The notes under the pieces are model-generated. The model worked only from the letters and a program-made list of their open reading frames with translations. It had not been told where the DNA came from and made no database searches. A DNA stretch of 64,000 nt from Granulibacter bethesdensis CGDNIH1 (GTDB lineage Bacteria > Pseudomonadota > Alphaproteobacteria > Acetobacterales > Acetobacteraceae), in assembly GCF_000014285.2 (NCBI RefSeq), contig NC_008343.2:1328501-1392500 (forward strand), written 5' to 3'. This document shows, in pieces, positions 48,575-57,138 of this stretch (position 1 is its first letter; each line of letters begins with the position of its first letter). A program made the translations under genes and the position numbers.

Positions 48575-49929
48575 CAGACGCTGCCCTTCAGTTGACGGCG
48601 AATCTCCGCCGCACGCTCTGGCTTGTTTACCTGCCGCCCGCGGGCAAGTGCCAAGGCATCCGCTGGTACGTCATCGACAATAACGCTTCCAGCCCCCGTA
48701 ATCGCCCCGCGTCCAATCCTCACCGGGGCAACCAGCGCCGTATCGGAGCCTATAAACGCATCGTCCCCGATCTCCGTGCGATGCTTGTGCACGCCGTCGT
48801 AATTACAGGTAATGGTGCCAGCACCGATATTGGCACGCGCACCGACCTCGACATCCCCTAGATAGGTCAGGTGATTTGCTTTCGCACCCTCACCCAGCGT
48901 CGCCTGTTTCAGTTCAACGAAATTCCCGACATGAGCACCTGCCCCCAGAACGCTGCCCGGTCGCAGACGTGCATAAGGGCCAATCAGCGTATGCCGGCCG
49001 ACATGACATCCTTCCAGATGGCTGAAAGCACGGATTTCCGCCCCTTCCTCCACCGTGACGCCGGGGCCGAACACCACATGCGGGCCAACCAGCACATCAG
49101 GCGCGAGCAACGTATCAGCCGAAAGAAAAACCGTCTCCGGGGCCGTCATGGTAACGCCGTTTTCCAGAGCCTTGCGGCGCAATACGATCTGGACCGTTGC
49201 TTCAGCCTCGGCGAGTTCCACTTTGCTGTTGATTCCACGCAACTCTTCATAAGGGGCTTCCACAGCCGCAACATGCCCCCCGCCCGCAATGGCGAGCGGA
49301 ATGATATCTCCCAGATAATACTCGCCCTTGCTGTTGGCGTTCTCTACACCGCCCAGCCAGGCCGCCATTGACGCGGCATCGGCACAGAACACACCCGCAT
49401 TACAGAGCGTTACAGCCCTTTCCTGTTCATTGGCCTCCGCATATTCGACGATACGCGAAACATAGTCTCCGGTCTGGTACTTCTCCGTTATCACCCGGCC
49501 ATAGCGTCCCGGCTCGGGCGGGCGCATGGCGAGCATGGCCAGCACCGCATCGCCCTGCCGGCGGCGCTGCACGAGGGTATGCAGGGTTGCGGTCGAGATC
49601 AGGGGGTTATCCCCATACAGGATTGCAACCTCTCCCTGCTGCACCAGGGCCATGGCCTGCAGGGCGGCATGCGCGGTGCCGAGCCTTTCCTGTTGCACCA
49701 CGGTGGGATGGGGGGCAGCTTCCCGGGCCACACTGTCCATATCCGGGCCGATGACCACCACGATATGGCTGAACACCGGCTGGCAGGCTGCAATCAGATG
49801 CCGCAGCATGGAGCGCCCTGCAATCGGGTGCAGAACCTTGGGCCGGGTGGATTTCATTCTCGTGCCGAGCCCGGCCGCAAGAATCACGGCGGTGCCGGAT
49901 GGCGGGGAGTAAGACGGGGTCTGATCCAT
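48574..49929 (-). CDS. glmU: Bifunctional UDP-GlcNAc pyrophosphorylase / glucosamine-1-P acetyltransferase GlmU
   Basis: Acetylates glucosamine 1-phosphate and joins it to UTP, giving UDP-GlcNAc for peptidoglycan and LPS. 451 residues. Uridyltransferase domain: VILAAGLGTRMKSTRPKVLHPIAG, LYGDNPLIS, NAGVFCADA. Left-handed beta-helix with acetyltransferase residues: RPGSVLGAGAHVGNFVELK, NHLTYLGDVEVGARANIGAGTITCNYDG. It forms an operon with glmS (TGATG overlap), so two linked steps are coexpressed; GlmM is not in the window. Confidence 0.97.
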
Positions 49930-50001
49930 GCGGAATCCGCTAGCGCTGCCAGCCGGTTCCTGTCAAAGCCTGAAAGATCACTTCAGATTACGGAATGCGA
50001 C

Positions 50002-50655
50002 ATGCGCACGGTATTGCTGGATCTTGATGGAACACTGGTCGATTCGCTACCTGACATCACCAATGTCCTGAATGGGACGCTGCAACGGGCCGGGCTGCCG
50101 TCCTATACGCAGGCGGAGGTCGGGCCGATGGTGGGCGATGGTGCCCGTGCCCTGCTGACGCGGGCGGCCAATGGACGGGGAGCAACCCTGAGCGAAGCCA
50201 TGATGCAGGATTTCATGGCGGCCTATGCCGACCATGCGACCAGCCATTCCCGTTTGTATCCAGATGTGCCGCCTACGTTGGCCGAGCTGAAAAAACGGGG
50301 CTGGACCTTGCTGGTTTGCACCAACAAGCCTGCCGTTCCGGCGCAGATCATTCTGGAAAATTTTGAAATAGCGTCTTTTTTTGCAGGCGTAGGCGCGGGA
50401 GACAGTTTTCCGGTTCGCAAGCCTGATCCTGGCCATCTGCTTTCCACCCTTGCACTGGCGGGGATGACACCGGAAGGGGCAATCATGGTGGGGGATCATA
50501 GCAATGATATTGATGCTGCGGGTTCGATTCCCATCCCCTCCGTCTGGGCGCGATGGGGCTACGGCACTGATGCAATGGGGTCAGCCGCCACGGCGATTGC
50601 CGAACGGTTTTCCGACCTGCCAGACCTGCTTGAAAGCCTTATGCCGGTAACCTAA
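50002..50655 (+). CDS. gph: HAD-family phosphoglycolate phosphatase-like enzyme
   Basis: 217 residues. HAD motif I is LLDLDGTLVDS (nucleophile Asp), motif II is LLVCTNKP, motif III the Lys of VRKPDPGH, and motif IV GDHSNDIDAA. The cap domain is of the Gph/PGP type, so hydrolysis of 2-phosphoglycolate is likely, which would feed glycolate to GlcDE. The C-terminal AAGSIPIPSVWARWGYG replaces the usual AAxAAGxxxxxVxWGYG. The underlying DNA (50520-50542) matches the tRNA-Ser 3' region at 22 of 23 bases. The frame opens earlier at 49579; the ATG at 50002 fits the family. Its stop overlaps the convergent DUF3108 gene. Confidence 0.88.
   Translation: MRTVLLDLDGTLVDSLPDITNVLNGTLQRAGLPSYTQAEVGPMVGDGARALLTRAANGRGATLSEAMMQDFMAAYADHATSHSRLYPDVPPTLAELKKRGWTLLVCTNKPAVPAQIILENFEIASFFAGVGAGDSFPVRKPDPGHLLSTLALAGMTPEGAIMVGDHSNDIDAAGSIPIPSVWARWGYGTDAMGSAATAIAERFSDLPDLLESLMPVT
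50520..50542 (+). repeat. tRNA-Ser-like fragment inside gph
   Basis: Matches 42851-42873 (T-loop and 3' acceptor strand of tRNA-Ser) at 22 of 23 positions, the mismatch being the ninth base (T against A). It lies in frame in gph, encoding GSIPIPS. Confidence 0.85.
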
Positions 50656-51653
50656 TCCGGCAGTGTGCTGATGCTGTCCAGGTAGAAGGTGATGCTCCCC
50701 ATCCAGCGCGACTTCACATCATCAAAGCGCATGCGGATAGGAAAGACCGGGGCTGGTCCTGCCGGTCCCAGCCATGCCGTTGCATGCCATGGTCTGGATG
50801 CGGGAATACCCGCCCCCTCTACGGCCTGTTTCTGCCCCACGATATCGCAGCGCATGGCCTGAACCGATTTTGCTTCATCGCTGACAGGGGAGAGAAGCTG
50901 ATCTTTCCCGCTCAGCGTGGAATGAATTGTTGCCATACGCCGGCCATCGAAAGTAGTGGCGGTTCCAGCGCAGCCACCGGACAAAGCCGCATGATGCGTC
51001 AGGGCGACCATCGCGCTGAGACTGTCCAGCGCGATATTTTTGAACGGAAAAGTGGAAATCTTGTGGACTGCATCCTCAGGCCCCAGCCTGATCCCGCTCG
51101 GCTGTCCCTTACGATAGAGAACCTCTGTCACGCTCTGCCGTCCGTTAACGGAACCGGTGCTGAGAAACAGGGATGGTACAGGGGAGCCATCCTGCCAGCC
51201 TCCCGCAGCCTCCGTGATCGACCAGGTGGAGCGTATCCATTGCAGGATTCCCGCCGTCCTGGATTCCAGCAATACGTGATAATGCGTGTCGTTCCAGACC
51301 ACCCGCACAATCACATCAGCAACATGCAGCCCTCTGGCATAGGCGTGGTAGGTGGCAATAATGGCTGTGTTGGCCGATGGTTCGTCGGCCTCGATATGGT
51401 CGGGCAAGCGAACCGGCATATGAGCCAACTGGACCCCAGAGGGAGATATCGAGGGAGATATCGAGGGAGATATCGAGGGAGATATCGAGGGAGATATATC
51501 GGGTGACAGACTATGGGATACTTCCTGCGGTTCTGCCTGACCGGCTTTCGTCTGGGCCATCCCATGACCTGCCAGAACGCAGTATCCCGCAATGATCACA
51601 GTGGCGAGGCATACCCCGTTTACGGCAGCCCCTGATTTATGAACCGGTTCCAT
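50652..51653 (-). CDS. DUF3108 domain-containing exported protein with a Ser-Pro-Ile repeat
   Basis: 333 residues. N-terminal hydrophobic signal (NGVCLATVIIAGYCVLAGHGMAQ), then a low-complexity PSIS-type repeat (about residues 52-71) encoded by a 12-bp tandem repeat, then a DUF3108 domain (IIATYHAYARGLHVADVIVRVVWNDTHYHVLLESRTAGI and YRKGQPSGIRL...). The last part (residues ~215-330) contains two Cys and a C-terminal strand (WMGSITFYLDSI). Function of DUF3108 is unknown; an envelope protein with a flexible linker is inferred. Convergent with gph, overlapping by 4 bases. Confidence 0.7.
   Translation of the reverse strand: MEPVHKSGAAVNGVCLATVIIAGYCVLAGHGMAQTKAGQAEPQEVSHSLSPDISPSISPSISPSISPSISPSGVQLAHMPVRLPDHIEADEPSANTAIIATYHAYARGLHVADVIVRVVWNDTHYHVLLESRTAGILQWIRSTWSITEAAGGWQDGSPVPSLFLSTGSVNGRQSVTEVLYRKGQPSGIRLGPEDAVHKISTFPFKNIALDSLSAMVALTHHAALSGGCAGTATTFDGRRMATIHSTLSGKDQLLSPVSDEAKSVQAMRCDIVGQKQAVEGAGIPASRPWHATAWLGPAGPAPVFPIRMRFDDVKSRWMGSITFYLDSISTLPD
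51441..51498. repeat. 12-bp tandem repeat in the DUF3108 gene
   Basis: Four perfect copies of GGGAGATATCGA, then a diverged fifth (GGGAGATATA). On the minus strand it encodes repeating SPSI. A 12-bp unit keeps the frame if the copy number changes. Confidence 0.9.
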
Positions 51654-51772
51654 GATTCTGCCCCATTCTCCGTGATCTATGAAAATACGGCTGCCACAAT
51701 TTCAGCGACCCTGAACTGAAAGATACCGCTCGGAAAAAAACCTCTGTCCGTCAAATCTCCTGAAAGGAGGGC

Positions 51773-51801
51773 TTGCCACCATCCGTATTCCGTCATAGAA
51801 C
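51773..51801 (+). promoter_or_regulatory. Probable promoter of tRNA-Val
   Basis: TTGCCA (51773-51778) and TAGAAC (51796-51801) with a 17-base spacer, the -10 ending 13 bases before the tRNA. Confidence 0.5.
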
Positions 51802-51814
51802 GCGCCCATCGGAT

Positions 51815-51889
51815 GGGCGCGTAGCTCAGCGGGAGAGCATCGCCTTCACACGGCGGGGGTCACAGGTTCAATCCCTGTCGCGCCCACCA
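51815..51889 (+). tRNA. tRNA-Val (anticodon CAC)
   Basis: A 75-nt cloverleaf with encoded CCA. Acceptor GGGCGCG pairs with CGCGCCC; D-arm AGCTCAGCGGGAGAGC; anticodon loop TTCACAC with CAC; T-arm ACAGGTTCAATCCCTGT. Confidence 0.97.
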
Positions 51890-51964
51890 TCCTTTACCAG
51901 TCAGCCTAATAGCAAAATCCTTAAAACACAAGAATGAACGGCACCTTGTGACAATCGTGCGAAA

Positions 51965-52510
51965 TCATTCAATCGGTTGATCACGGCTCGCAGAATGACC
52001 GAATCTGTCATTCAGCCTGAACCATGCGATCCGATTAATCTGATCCAGAGCCTCCTGCCTTTCCTCCCTCTTGGTCCTGCTCAGGCGCGCTTTCATCGCT
52101 GCGATAATGCTGTCAGGACCATGCCCCCTCACTGCAATGATAAAGGGATAACCGAAGCGCTCACGATAGGCGCGGTTGAGTGTTATCAGACTATGCCGGC
52201 GCGCATCGTCGCACTCATCAAGTCCGGCCGCGTGCTGCTCGGAACGTGATGCAGGAGTCAACTGCATTGCCCTGTCCGGCGCCAGTTCCGGATGGGCGTG
52301 GATCAGGGAAAGCTGTAATGGCTGCTCAGCGCCGTTCACTGCCTGTTTCAACGCTGCATGCAGGCTCTGGATATCTTCAAAAGGCTCTGTCCGCCACGCA
52401 TGTTCGGCAACCCATGGCGAATTTTCGTAAATTCCTTCCAGCAGCGCCATAAATTCTTCCCGTGGCATATTCCTGCTGAACGGCCAGCAGGGCTGACGGT
52501 TTCCATCCAT
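51965..52510 (-). CDS. uraD: OHCU decarboxylase UraD
   Basis: Converts 2-oxo-4-hydroxy-4-carboxy-5-ureidoimidazoline to S-allantoin, the last step of urate breakdown. 181 residues, all-helical family. The catalytic His is in LIHAHPEL (near residue 77), and the active-site segment FGYPFIIAVRGH is present. Divergent from uraH-puuD across 130 bases that contain an inverted repeat (52541-52563). With UraH and PuuD it completes the urate-to-allantoin path. The start may be the second ATG at 52506. Confidence 0.93.
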   Translation of the reverse strand: MDGNRQPCWPFSRNMPREEFMALLEGIYENSPWVAEHAWRTEPFEDIQSLHAALKQAVNGAEQPLQLSLIHAHPELAPDRAMQLTPASRSEQHAAGLDECDDARRHSLITLNRAYRERFGYPFIIAVRGHGPDSIIAAMKARLSRTKREERQEALDQINRIAWFRLNDRFGHSASRDQPIE

Positions 52511-52540
52511 GAGGCATCATTCCCTCTCTTGGCAGAGCAT

Positions 52541-52563
52541 CCGCCAGCCTGCGATGCTGGCGG
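52541..52563. promoter_or_regulatory. Inverted repeat between uraD and uraH
   Basis: A perfect 8-bp palindromic pair CCGCCAGC/GCTGGCGG separated by 7 bases, 31 bases before uraD and 78 before uraH. Possibly the operator of a purine-catabolism repressor; the regulator gene is not in the window. Confidence 0.4.
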
Positions 52564-52640
52564 CCCATCTGCCCTCCATCTGGCAGCCCATGACAAGACA
52601 TCATTAAAGCCGTCCATCACCAGCAGGCAAAGGCATCTGA

Positions 52641-52988
52641 ATGGGACAACTTACCACGCATGTTCTCGATACGGCCCGAGGCAGGCCGGCCGCAGGGATT
52701 CCGGTGCGGCTTTATCGCCAGGGAGAGCCTGAACCCCTGATCACGACAATCACCAACAGCGATGGTCGCTGTGACGCGCCGCTGTTACAGGGAGCAGCCC
52801 TGATTGCCGGACGCTATGAACTTGCTTTCGATGTAGGAGCCTATTTCGCCGCCCGGGATTCATCCCTGCCGGATCCACCATTTCTGGAGACCGTGCGTCT
52901 GGCGGTCGGGCTTTCTGACCCGTCCGCGCATTATCATGTGCCGCTTCTGGTCTCCCCATGGGGTTACACCACCTATCGGGGCAGTTGA
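52641..52988 (+). CDS. uraH: 5-hydroxyisourate hydrolase UraH
   Basis: Hydrolyses 5-hydroxyisourate to OHCU. A 115-residue transthyretin-related protein with the family hallmarks: THVLDTARGRPAAGIPVRL at the N-terminus, the Arg of NSDGRCDAPLL near residue 47, HYHVPLLVSPWGYTTYRGS at the C-terminus (TTR-like enzymes end in YRGS). puuD follows after 3 bases, so the two are one operon. Confidence 0.95.
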   Translation: MGQLTTHVLDTARGRPAAGIPVRLYRQGEPEPLITTITNSDGRCDAPLLQGAALIAGRYELAFDVGAYFAARDSSLPDPPFLETVRLAVGLSDPSAHYHVPLLVSPWGYTTYRGS

Positions 52989-52991
52989 GCG

Positions 52992-54188
52992 ATGAATCTG
53001 CTTTTTCCTTATTTCGCCAGCTGGCTGGAGCTGCTTTTGCGCTGGTTCCATGTAGTGGCCGGCATCGCGTGGATCGGTGAGTCGTTCTATTTCGTGATGC
53101 TGGATCGTGGTCTGCGGTCCCCTCCTGCTGATGCGGCATCCCGTGGCGTGGCGGGAGAACAGTGGGCCGTGCATGGTGGCGGCTTCTACCATATGCAACG
53201 CTATCGCATTGCACCGCCTGATCTGCCGCATGAGCTGCACTGGTCGAAATGGAAAGCTTACGCCACCTGGCTGAGCGGTTTCACGCTGCTCAGCACGCTC
53301 TATCTGGCCCAACCGGGATTATATCTGGTTGATCCCGACGTCATGGTGCTGCCGCCTTATGGTGCATCGGCGCTGGCGGTCGGATTTCTGATCGTGGGAT
53401 GGATCATCTATGACGGTTTGTGCCGCTTGCTCGGTGCACGTGAGCTTGCTCTTTCCATGGCAGTGGGGGTGTTCGTCATCGGTGCCTCCTGGGTAGGAAC
53501 CCATCTTTTCTCGGGCCGCGCCGCTTTCCTGATCATCGGAGCAATGCTCGCCACGATGATGACGGCCAATGTGCTGATGGTGATTATCCCCGGCCAGAAA
53601 ACCATGGTTGCCGCCATGATACGCGGAGAAACACCCGATCCCGAACCGGGACGCAGAGGGCGGCAGAGATCGGTTCACAATACCTATTTCACCTTGCCGG
53701 TCGTCTTTACGATGATCAGCAATCACTACGCCTTCACCTTCGCGGATCATGGCCGGTGGATCATGCTCTGTGCCATCATGCTGGCCGGAGCACTGACAAG
53801 ACAGTTTTTCGTCGCCTGGCACGAAGGCCGGCGCGTCTGGGCGTTGCCTGTTTCCGCCGCGGTTATCATGGCAGCGTTGATGGTATGGAGAGCACCGTAT
53901 CACCTCCATACTACCGCAGAAAACAGGGCTGCAGCCCCCTCGTTTTCCCGGATCATGACCATTGTGCAGAACCGCTGCACGCCATGCCACTCCGCTCATC
54001 CCACCTTGATGGAAAGTGCTCCGGCTGGTCTGGCGCTTGATACGGCCGATGCCATCATGGCCAACGCGTTGCGCATTCAGCAGCAAGCCTCTGTGCTGAA
54101 AACCATGCCGCTGGGTAATGCCACCCATATGACCGAGGAAGAGCGATCCGCCATGACACGCTGGGTCGAAAATATGGCTCACCCTTGA
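52992..54188 (+). CDS. puuD: Urate hydroxylase PuuD (membrane, cytochrome c domain)
   Basis: 398 residues. About eight membrane helices (WFHVVAGIAWIGESFYFVML, and later MLATMMTANVLMVIIPGQK) in the DUF989 domain, then a C-terminal periplasmic cytochrome c domain with the haem motif CTPCH near residue 332 and a methionine-rich end (LKTMPLGNATHMTEEER). Known: PuuD oxidises urate to 5-hydroxyisourate and passes electrons to the respiratory chain, instead of making H2O2 as uricase does. Coexpressed with uraH. Confidence 0.93.
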   Translation: MNLLFPYFASWLELLLRWFHVVAGIAWIGESFYFVMLDRGLRSPPADAASRGVAGEQWAVHGGGFYHMQRYRIAPPDLPHELHWSKWKAYATWLSGFTLLSTLYLAQPGLYLVDPDVMVLPPYGASALAVGFLIVGWIIYDGLCRLLGARELALSMAVGVFVIGASWVGTHLFSGRAAFLIIGAMLATMMTANVLMVIIPGQKTMVAAMIRGETPDPEPGRRGRQRSVHNTYFTLPVVFTMISNHYAFTFADHGRWIMLCAIMLAGALTRQFFVAWHEGRRVWALPVSAAVIMAALMVWRAPYHLHTTAENRAAAPSFSRIMTIVQNRCTPCHSAHPTLMESAPAGLALDTADAIMANALRIQQQASVLKTMPLGNATHMTEEERSAMTRWVENMAHP

Positions 54189-54200
54189 CGAACAAAAAGC

Positions 54201-54818
54201 TCAGATACTCTCCCGCCCTGCTGAACCGTGATGCACCCGGTCAGCCGTGACCGCCCGACTGCCATGACCATGTCCCGATGCACAGAAAGGAAAGAAATCT
54301 TTCGGCAGCACAATACAGGCCGTCTGCCTCAACCCGACCAGACTGCTGGCGGGGCTGACCCCGGTGGCCGATCCAGCCCCCCAGAGCGCAAGTGCCACGA
54401 TCAGCGGCTCGAATGCCGACCCGGTGCGACAGAGCGGCAAGGCCCAGGTGCCTTTCAGCGGCCAACCCAGCCGCAATCCGGCAGGCGTCAGAAGATCAGC
54501 CGCCAGATGCGACAGATAACCGGTTACCAAGGGATCAATGATGGTCCGGGGCAGCCGGGAATGCTGCATCGCCCAGCCGCAGGCGATGATTGCCAGCAGG
54601 GAATGGGTCACGCCACGATGGCCGAAAGCCTTGCTCAACGCGATCGACAGACCACCCAGACGCTGGCCGACCCATGATTTCGGGTGATCCACATCCGGCA
54701 ACAACGCGCCAGCCACAGCCAGCACCAACCCGGCGGCATCGGCCGGCGGAAGGCCCAGCTTCGGCGCAACGATCAGCCACGCTGCCGCGCCAAGCGCCAC
54801 GTGGGAGCCAGCCATCAT
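54201..54818 (-). CDS. YdjM-like membrane-bound metal-dependent hydrolase (DUF457)
   Basis: 205 residues from ATG 54818 (ATGs at 54815 and 54854 are alternatives; none has a good SD). Family motifs: N-terminal membrane helix with AGSHVALGAAAWL, GALLPDVDHPKS, FGHRGVTHSLLAI and YLSHLAADLLTPAGLRL, supplying His and Asp residues typical of the metal site. The last ~45 residues (after VGLRQTACIV) are unlike the family. Convergent with puuD, so not part of the urate operon. Confidence 0.8.
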   Translation of the reverse strand: MMAGSHVALGAAAWLIVAPKLGLPPADAAGLVLAVAGALLPDVDHPKSWVGQRLGGLSIALSKAFGHRGVTHSLLAIIACGWAMQHSRLPRTIIDPLVTGYLSHLAADLLTPAGLRLGWPLKGTWALPLCRTGSAFEPLIVALALWGAGSATGVSPASSLVGLRQTACIVLPKDFFPFCASGHGHGSRAVTADRVHHGSAGRESI

Positions 54819-54998
54819 CGCAAAACGCCCGTGTCTACAAACGGACACCATCACTAAAGTGAGAGAATCGGCTCCACAAGGTTGATTCTGAATAATTTTT
54901 TAAACCTTGTGCCAGTCGGTTCCCCTGCCGGGAGAAAACTGGAAAGAATACACTCAGGATCACACGACACTTTATAAAAAAGGCGGGATATTCTTCGT

Positions 54999-56489
54999 AT
55001 GGTGAGCCTCGATCGTTCAGACACCCTTTCGACCGACCAGATTTACGATCTGATCGTCATTGGCAGCGGCCCCGCCGGGCGCAGAGCGGCCATTCAGGCT
55101 GCCAAGCTCGGCCATACCGTGCTGGTGGTAGAGCGAGGCCAAAAAGTAGGTGGGGTTTCGGTCCATACCGGCACGATCCCCTCCAAAACCCTGAGGGAAA
55201 CTGTTCTCAATCTGTCCGGCTGGAGGGAACGGGGATTTTACGGTCGTGCCTATCGGGTCAAAAAGGATATCGAGGCCGATGACCTGATGAACCGTCTGCA
55301 CATCACCCTGTCGCATGAGGTGGATGTGCTGGAGCACCAATTCTCTCGCAACCGCGTCCGTACCATCCATGGCGTGGCACGCTTTCTGGACCGGGAGCAT
55401 GTCGAGATAACAACCGCCCCGGACATAAGCTTTGTAGCCCGGGCGGCCCGCATTCTTATTGCAGTCGGCACCGTACCACATCGGCCTGACAATATTCCAT
55501 TCGATGGAAAGACGGTTCTCGATAGCGACGAAATCATCTCTATCCCCACCCTGCCCCGCAGTCTGACAGTTATCGGAGCCGGCGTCATCGGCGTTGAATA
55601 CGCAACGATTTTCCATGCGCTGGATATCAAGGTCACGCTGGTTGAGCCTCGTAAGACAATCCTGGATTTCATCGACAGCGAATTGGTGGATGACTTTCTG
55701 CATCAACTCCGTGATTCCGGCATGACGATCCGCCTCGGCTCGGCAGTCGAAGGCATCGTTTTCGAAAACGACCATCCGGTCACCCTTCTCGAAGGTGGCA
55801 GGCGTCTTCCCTCCGACATGGTGCTCTATGCCGCCGGTCGAAGTGGCGCCGTCGAAGGGCTGGGGCTGGAAACCATCGGACTGGTCCCGGACAAGCGGGG
55901 ACGCCTGAGCGTCAATCCCCAGACCATGGAAACATCCGTTCCCGGTATTTATGCGGCCGGTGACATTATTGGTTTCCCCAGCCTCGCCTCCACCTCCATG
56001 GAGCAGGGGCGCATTGCCGCCTGTCATGCTTTCGATGCGCCCTCACCGCCTGCACCGGATTATTTTCCCTATGGCATCTATTCCGTTCCGGAAATGTCAA
56101 CGGTCGGATTGACCGAGGAACAGGTCAAGGAACGGCATATTCCTTATGAATGCGGTATTGCCCGCTTCAGGGAGACCTCCCGCGGGCATATAATGGGCCT
56201 TTCCAACGGCCTCATGAAGATGATCTTCTCCCTCAAAACCCGCCGCCTGCTGGGTGTACATATTGTCGGGGAAGGAGCGACGGAACTGATCCATATCGGG
56301 CAGGCCGTGCTGAACCTGCATGGCACGCTGGATTACTTCATCGATAACACGTTCAATTATCCGACCCTTGCAGAAGCCTACAAGATCGCCGCGCTGGATG
56401 CCTGGAACCGCATGGCCTATGAAGCGCCCTTGCCTGCAGCCCCGCTTCCGGCTGATCCAGTGCCGGGAGTGCCCAGCACCACGGCCTGA
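54999..56489 (+). CDS. sthA: Soluble NAD(P)+ transhydrogenase SthA
   Basis: An FAD enzyme that moves hydride from NADPH to NAD+, 496 residues. It resembles dihydrolipoamide dehydrogenase, but the redox CxxxxC motif is replaced by GGVSVHTGTIPSKTLRE, the SthA signature. Dinucleotide motifs: IVIGSGPAGRRAA for FAD and VIGAGVIGVEYATIFHAL for NAD(P), the FAD-contacting APGDI-type segment GIYAAGDIIGFPSLASTS, and a dimer domain ending HGTLDYFIDNTFNYPTLAEAYKIAALDA. The ATG at 54999 has AAGGCGGG upstream. It ends before a terminator at 56498. Confidence 0.94.
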   Translation: MVSLDRSDTLSTDQIYDLIVIGSGPAGRRAAIQAAKLGHTVLVVERGQKVGGVSVHTGTIPSKTLRETVLNLSGWRERGFYGRAYRVKKDIEADDLMNRLHITLSHEVDVLEHQFSRNRVRTIHGVARFLDREHVEITTAPDISFVARAARILIAVGTVPHRPDNIPFDGKTVLDSDEIISIPTLPRSLTVIGAGVIGVEYATIFHALDIKVTLVEPRKTILDFIDSELVDDFLHQLRDSGMTIRLGSAVEGIVFENDHPVTLLEGGRRLPSDMVLYAAGRSGAVEGLGLETIGLVPDKRGRLSVNPQTMETSVPGIYAAGDIIGFPSLASTSMEQGRIAACHAFDAPSPPAPDYFPYGIYSVPEMSTVGLTEEQVKERHIPYECGIARFRETSRGHIMGLSNGLMKMIFSLKTRRLLGVHIVGEGATELIHIGQAVLNLHGTLDYFIDNTFNYPTLAEAYKIAALDAWNRMAYEAPLPAAPLPADPVPGVPSTTA

Positions 56490-56497
56490 AAACAGAA

Positions 56498-56540
56498 AAG
56501 ACGGTCACATCCAGCCTGGCGGACGTGACCGTCTTATTTG
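56498..56540. terminator. Bidirectional terminator between sthA and yajC
   Basis: An 11-bp perfect stem (AAGACGGTCAC at 56498-56508 with GTGACCGTCTT at 56525-56535), a 16-base loop and a T-rich plus-strand tail (TATTTG). It lies between the two convergent genes; on the minus strand it ends with CTTTTCTGTTTT, so it can serve both. Confidence 0.8.
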
Positions 56541-56581
56541 ATCTGATACTGGTAGCGACGGGATTATCCGTCTGTCATCAA

Positions 56582-56941
56582 TCAGCCAGCCTTGGAAGCA
56601 GGCTTCGTGTCATTGGCCGCCTGTGGATTGACGACGCTGGCGATGGTATCGCGCAGCACGATCACTTTGACATTCGGCGCAATCTCGACCTCGACTTCAG
56701 GAGTACCGTCGGTGGCCTTGACCACACGCCCGACAATACCGCCCGATGTTACAACCTGATCGCCGCGCTTGAGGCCGGCGAGAGTGGCTTTCAACTTCTT
56801 GGCCTGCTGCTGCTGAGGACGAATCAGCAGAAAATAGAACACGCCAAACACCAGCAGTAGTGGCAGATACTGCATCATCTCGGTGGTACCGACGCCTCCG
56901 GCAGACTGGGCGAAGGCCGGGGTGATCAAGTTTGGAAACAT
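56582..56941 (-). CDS. yajC: Preprotein translocase subunit YajC
   Basis: A small accessory subunit of the SecDF-YajC complex, 119 residues. One membrane helix near 25-43 (LPLLLVFGVFYFLLIRPQQQQAK), the characteristic RPQQQQ after the helix, then a cytoplasmic SH3-like region (GDQVVTSGGIVGRVVKATDG, VIVLRDTIASVV). secD/secF are not in the window. Divergent from the DUF815 ATPase gene. Confidence 0.95.
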   Translation of the reverse strand: MFPNLITPAFAQSAGGVGTTEMMQYLPLLLVFGVFYFLLIRPQQQQAKKLKATLAGLKRGDQVVTSGGIVGRVVKATDGTPEVEVEIAPNVKVIVLRDTIASVVNPQAANDTKPASKAG

Positions 56942-57138
56942 CGTATGTACCTTGATGATGTGGCAGAGGCAGGTAAAGAAACGGCCTGAACCGCAACCGG
57001 CCGGTGCCGCACCATAAATTCTGCTCCCGCTCGCTTCAAGGCCGCTTTCTCACAGCACCGCTATGTCTGACCACTGCGGCGGGCTTCACCGTACACCCGA
57101 AATACGGTGATATACCGCCCGTGTCTTCAGAGGGATTG

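Noticed and set aside
55017-56027. 336-codon minus-strand ORF opposite sthA
   Set aside because: Shadow of sthA; no independent evidence.
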